From an uncultured Cellulosilyticum sp. (GTDB lineage: Bacteria > Bacillota > Clostridia > Lachnospirales > Cellulosilyticaceae): a stretch of DNA of 35,504 nucleotides. The stretch covers positions 1 through 35,504 of the forward strand of contig CAKVCL010000034.1 of assembly GCA_934725855.1 (NCBI GenBank), written 5' to 3'. The notes below the pieces were generated by a model. It saw only the letters and a program-made list of their open reading frames with translations. It was not told where the DNA came from and ran no database searches. Every line of letters starts with the position of its first letter. The stretch's first letter is position 1. Both the position numbers and the translations under genes were made by a program. Shown one piece after another: positions 33,053 to 35,504 of this stretch.

Positions 33053-34654
33053 TTAAACCTCTTCTATCTTGATTTTACATAGTTGAACCTGCATTCCTAA
33101 CTCATTAATTCTTTTTATATGTTGTAATAAGTTAACCTTACTAAAGAAAGGAATAATTTCCTTCAAACTTCCTTTCTTATTTGATGTAATAGCATACACT
33201 ACTTTTACTTCATTATATGGAAATGAATCCTTATTAAATTGCATCTTCCCATACTGAGCTTCTAAATATTGTATAACTTTTTCTCTATAAGTTGTCTCAT
33301 TTTTCAATAAGTCCATCGATACTGAGCCTTGTGAAAATAGATGACTCAATGTAGCAGAAGCAGTTCCTCTTTTTATACATATAAATTGTAAGTTCTTTGA
33401 TAATAAATCACATATCTCTACTTTGCTACTTGAATTAGGAATTTGAAAATTTTTCTTATCTAAGTATATAAATTGTTTTTTATCTTGTCTTTCATTATAC
33501 TGCCCCTCAGCCTCTCCCTTATTAATAGTAGTTAATTCTTTAATCTCTACTTCTTCAATGCATTCAAGCTTCTCCTTAATCTTCTCATAGTAATTAGCAT
33601 CAATAACATACCAATTATTCATTGTAAAAATATATGTTTTACTTTCTTTAGATACTTCAAATACTATAAACTCTTTTATAGATACCTTTGATGTTTTAGG
33701 ACTGCCCGAATCATCTAAACCAATAACACATATTTTTTTGAATTTTTCTATTGTGTCAATCTTTTGCTCTGACATCAATCTGTATAAGTCACTAATATCT
33801 ATTTCATCCGTTTCTACAAATTTATTACTACCATACACAATCTTATATCCAGCGCATTTATCATACTCTATCATATCTGGATAAGTTAAACTAATTTTAT
33901 CTTGCTTATTCTCTTGTATATGATTCCAGAGAAGCTCATTTAATTTCTCACTTAACTCTTTATTTTTTACTATTTTCATGTTATCTATAAAATCAAAATT
34001 CTCTTTATACCTATTACTCAAATATAACTCTATTAATTGCCTGCACTTTGCTCCTAATCCTTTAAATTCTACTTTGCTATTTAAATTTAGAGAAGTTGTT
34101 CCCCTAATGCTTGTACCTACTTCAGTATTTTCACATTTTCCTGATACTAAGTTTAATATATCTTGATTTAGATCCAACTCAAATTCTCCCAACTCACTTC
34201 CCTTATTAATATGTACTCGTTTCTGTTTTGTCTTTAGATCAATATTCCTAACATCCAAGGCTTTTAATTCATGCGTCGAAATACTATTTAAGGTAACTTT
34301 CAATCCAAAATCATTTTCTAATTTTTCCTTATTAATTCCAATGAAACCAAATCCCGCCGTAATACCAAAAAAGTATTTTTTCTCATCGTGTATTATCTTA
34401 ATTAAGATAATAAATGAATTGACTGTATTTCTTACTTCTTCTTTATCCCTTATGTATACATCCTTCTCTAAAAACTTTAGCCATTTAGGTTCTCTTGATT
34501 TATTGGTTTGCATATAAACTTTAGCATCAAAATCTAAATTGGATGTAATCACCTGTAATTCTTGATAATTATTATCTGTGTTTACTTTGTTTTTTAATAT
34601 TATCTCGCTAAAATCCTCCACATCTTGCTTAAATAAATAATATGATAATTTCAT
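33053..34654 (-). CDS. TIGR04141/DUF6119-like protein of unknown function
   Basis: This is a 533-residue, apparently soluble protein with no signal peptide or membrane helix. The N-terminus, with KLSYYLFKQDVEDFSEI and later AKVYMQTNKSREPKWLKFL, resembles the sporadically distributed TIGR04141 (DUF6119) family, whose members begin with a similar strand pattern followed by a conserved W-x-x-FL. Other stretches fit that family in a general way: YFFGITAGFGFIGI, RGTTSLNL, and near the C-terminus LSHLFSQGSVS with KRGTASATL. The recognition is from memory and should be checked by profile search. Function is unknown to me. The start follows GGGGGG and has an extended -10 upstream. It lies 157 bases upstream of the SEFIR start region on the same strand, so the two may act together. 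Confidence 0.68.
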   Translation of the reverse strand: MKLSYYLFKQDVEDFSEIILKNKVNTDNNYQELQVITSNLDFDAKVYMQTNKSREPKWLKFLEKDVYIRDKEEVRNTVNSFIILIKIIHDEKKYFFGITAGFGFIGINKEKLENDFGLKVTLNSISTHELKALDVRNIDLKTKQKRVHINKGSELGEFELDLNQDILNLVSGKCENTEVGTSIRGTTSLNLNSKVEFKGLGAKCRQLIELYLSNRYKENFDFIDNMKIVKNKELSEKLNELLWNHIQENKQDKISLTYPDMIEYDKCAGYKIVYGSNKFVETDEIDISDLYRLMSEQKIDTIEKFKKICVIGLDDSGSPKTSKVSIKEFIVFEVSKESKTYIFTMNNWYVIDANYYEKIKEKLECIEEVEIKELTTINKGEAEGQYNERQDKKQFIYLDKKNFQIPNSSSKVEICDLLSKNLQFICIKRGTASATLSHLFSQGSVSMDLLKNETTYREKVIQYLEAQYGKMQFNKDSFPYNEVKVVYAITSNKKGSLKEIIPFFSKVNLLQHIKRINELGMQVQLCKIKIEEV

Positions 34655-34686
34655 AGTTTTCCCCCCAGAAATACTATTTTAACTAT

Positions 34687-34695
34687 ATTATAACA
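34687..34695 (-). promoter_or_regulatory. Extended -10 promoter for the TIGR04141-like gene
   Basis: Minus strand TGTTATAAT lies about 33 bases before the start, with no good -35 box. Confidence 0.5.
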
Positions 34696-34763
34696 TAATT
34701 TTACGAAAATTCTTATACGTTTTACAGTTTATATTATTCTTCTAAAACATAACTTCATTACTG

Positions 34764-35366
34764 TTACACTTTTCCTTCGTATATACGTATATATTTATAA
34801 ATTGATTGCCTACTTACTCAACACAATTTACTCAATTCACTTTTATTAAGTTGTTCTTTTTGATATTTTGGATAATGCCTGATAAAACTGTTTGGCAGTT
34901 TATCAATAGTTGTAGCTGGTCGTCCTACTACTTTTCCTTTTACCATAGCATTTATCATACCGCTCTTAATACGTTCGCTTATCATATTTCTTTCCATCTC
35001 AGCAAATACACCCATCATTTTAAGCATACCATCTGTCATTGCATCAAGCTCTCCCTTGCTGCAATCAACTATAAATCCTCCAATAACTAGTTTTAGTTGT
35101 TTTTTCTTAACAATCTCAATGATCTCGCATAGCTGCTTCGTACTTCTAGTAATACGTGATACTTCTGTTGCCACTATCATATCTCCTTTAACTACTCTAT
35201 CTAATAACTTGTTTAGTTCAACACGATCTACTTTTGTACCACTCTCATACTCCCAATAGATATTCTTTTCTTCAACGCCACCTAAAGCCTTTAATTCTCG
35301 TTTCTGTCTATTTATATCCTGCTTATTTTCATTTGTTGAGCATCTTGCATATCCATATATCGCCAT
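34764..35366 (-). pseudogene. Small serine recombinase (resolvase) interrupted in its helix-turn-helix
   Basis: This is a serine site-specific recombinase of the resolvase/invertase group. The catalytic domain is intact: YGYARCSTNE near the N-terminus with the nucleophile at about S10, VDRVELNKLLDRV, ATEVSRITRS and FAEMERNMISERI. The reading frame stops at a TGA (34818-34820) after SELSKLC. The same frame then continues VSRQSIYKYIRIYEGKV to a TAA at 34764. Reading the TGA as GGA would give LSKLCGVSRQSIYKYI, a textbook resolvase helix-turn-helix, so the stop looks like a single-base nonsense mutation. As read it makes 182 residues without a complete DNA-binding domain. I chose the ATG at 35366, downstream of AAGAGG; upstream ATGs are less well placed. 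Confidence 0.82.
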
Positions 35367-35455
35367 TATTATTTTCATCCTCTTTCTTAATGTCCTTCTT
35401 TGATACGTAAACAAAAAGGTCATTTCTTTTTCTTTAACACCACTTTACAAGAAAA

Positions 35456-35504
35456 CTATTGAACTAAATCTTTAAATTCATTGTCTTTTACAAGTTCTTC
35501 AAGG
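35456..35504 (-). CDS. Partial 3' end of an unknown gene
   Basis: The minus strand reads LEELVKDNEFKDLVQ followed by TAG, open to the window edge. The charged composition and A/T-rich third positions look coding. It would be the gene upstream of the recombinase. Only 15 codons are visible, so no function can be given. Confidence 0.35.
   Translation of the reverse strand, partial: LEELVKDNEFKDLVQ

Noticed and set aside
34818..34820. TGA in the recombinase read as selenocysteine or recoded
   Set aside because: The position is Gly in helix-turn-helix motifs and no selenocysteine-type hairpin follows. A nonsense mutation is simpler.
1..35504. CRISPR array or insertion sequence with terminal inverted repeats
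   Set aside because: No regularly spaced repeats, no cas genes and no DDE transposase were seen. The 16-bp repeat has only two copies.

Overview
The window is a stretch of chromosome from a low-GC, Gram-positive anaerobe. The likely source is a member of the Clostridia, possibly a Lachnospirales or Cellulosilyticum-type organism. This rests on the A+T-rich sequence, strong AGGAGG-type ribosome sites, T-box control of pheST, a pyruvate kinase with an extra C-terminal domain, a Ktr-type potassium system, and paired ATP- and PPi-dependent phosphofructokinases. The taxonomic placement is an inference; no rRNA or other marker lies in the window.

Positions 1-29,500 are mostly housekeeping. On the minus strand lie a ktrB-ktrA-RNA methyltransferase operon (84-2964), pfkA-pyk (3104-5932), dnaE (6080-9550) and a TetR-type repressor (9623-10225). 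Divergent from the repressor is a plus-strand pair: an MMPL/RND exporter and a secreted coiled-coil protein (10558-14963). Next on the minus strand come a subgroup-1c aspartate aminotransferase and pheS-pheT behind a Phe-type T-box leader with its terminator. Plus-strand genes follow: PPi-dependent phosphofructokinase, prephenate dehydrogenase, an N-terminally extended Fe/Mn superoxide dismutase and a short DEAD-box RNA helicase. Then, on the minus strand, come cstA with an unknown upstream partner gene, and an Rpn-family nuclease. Strong hairpin terminators separate most units.

From about 29,680 to the right edge the character changes. A 3' half of a tRNA-Glu(CTC) gene, from anticodon stem to discriminator base and still followed by its own terminator, stands without a 5' half. 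That is what the distal junction of an element integrated in a tRNA gene looks like. To its right the DNA is visibly more A+T-rich. It carries a SEFIR-NB-ARC-TPR protein (a bacterial NLR-like immune receptor architecture), a gene resembling the sporadically distributed TIGR04141/DUF6119 family, and a small serine recombinase whose DNA-binding helix-turn-helix is cut by an in-frame TGA. There are also a coding-looking relic and a 16-bp palindrome-containing repeat on both sides of the SEFIR gene. The last 49 bases look like the 3' end of another minus-strand gene. The element probably continues beyond the window.

The best candidate for a little-described system is this island: an NLR-like SEFIR sensor/effector next to a TIGR04141-like protein. 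A defence role is inferred from domain architecture and setting, not shown by the sequence.
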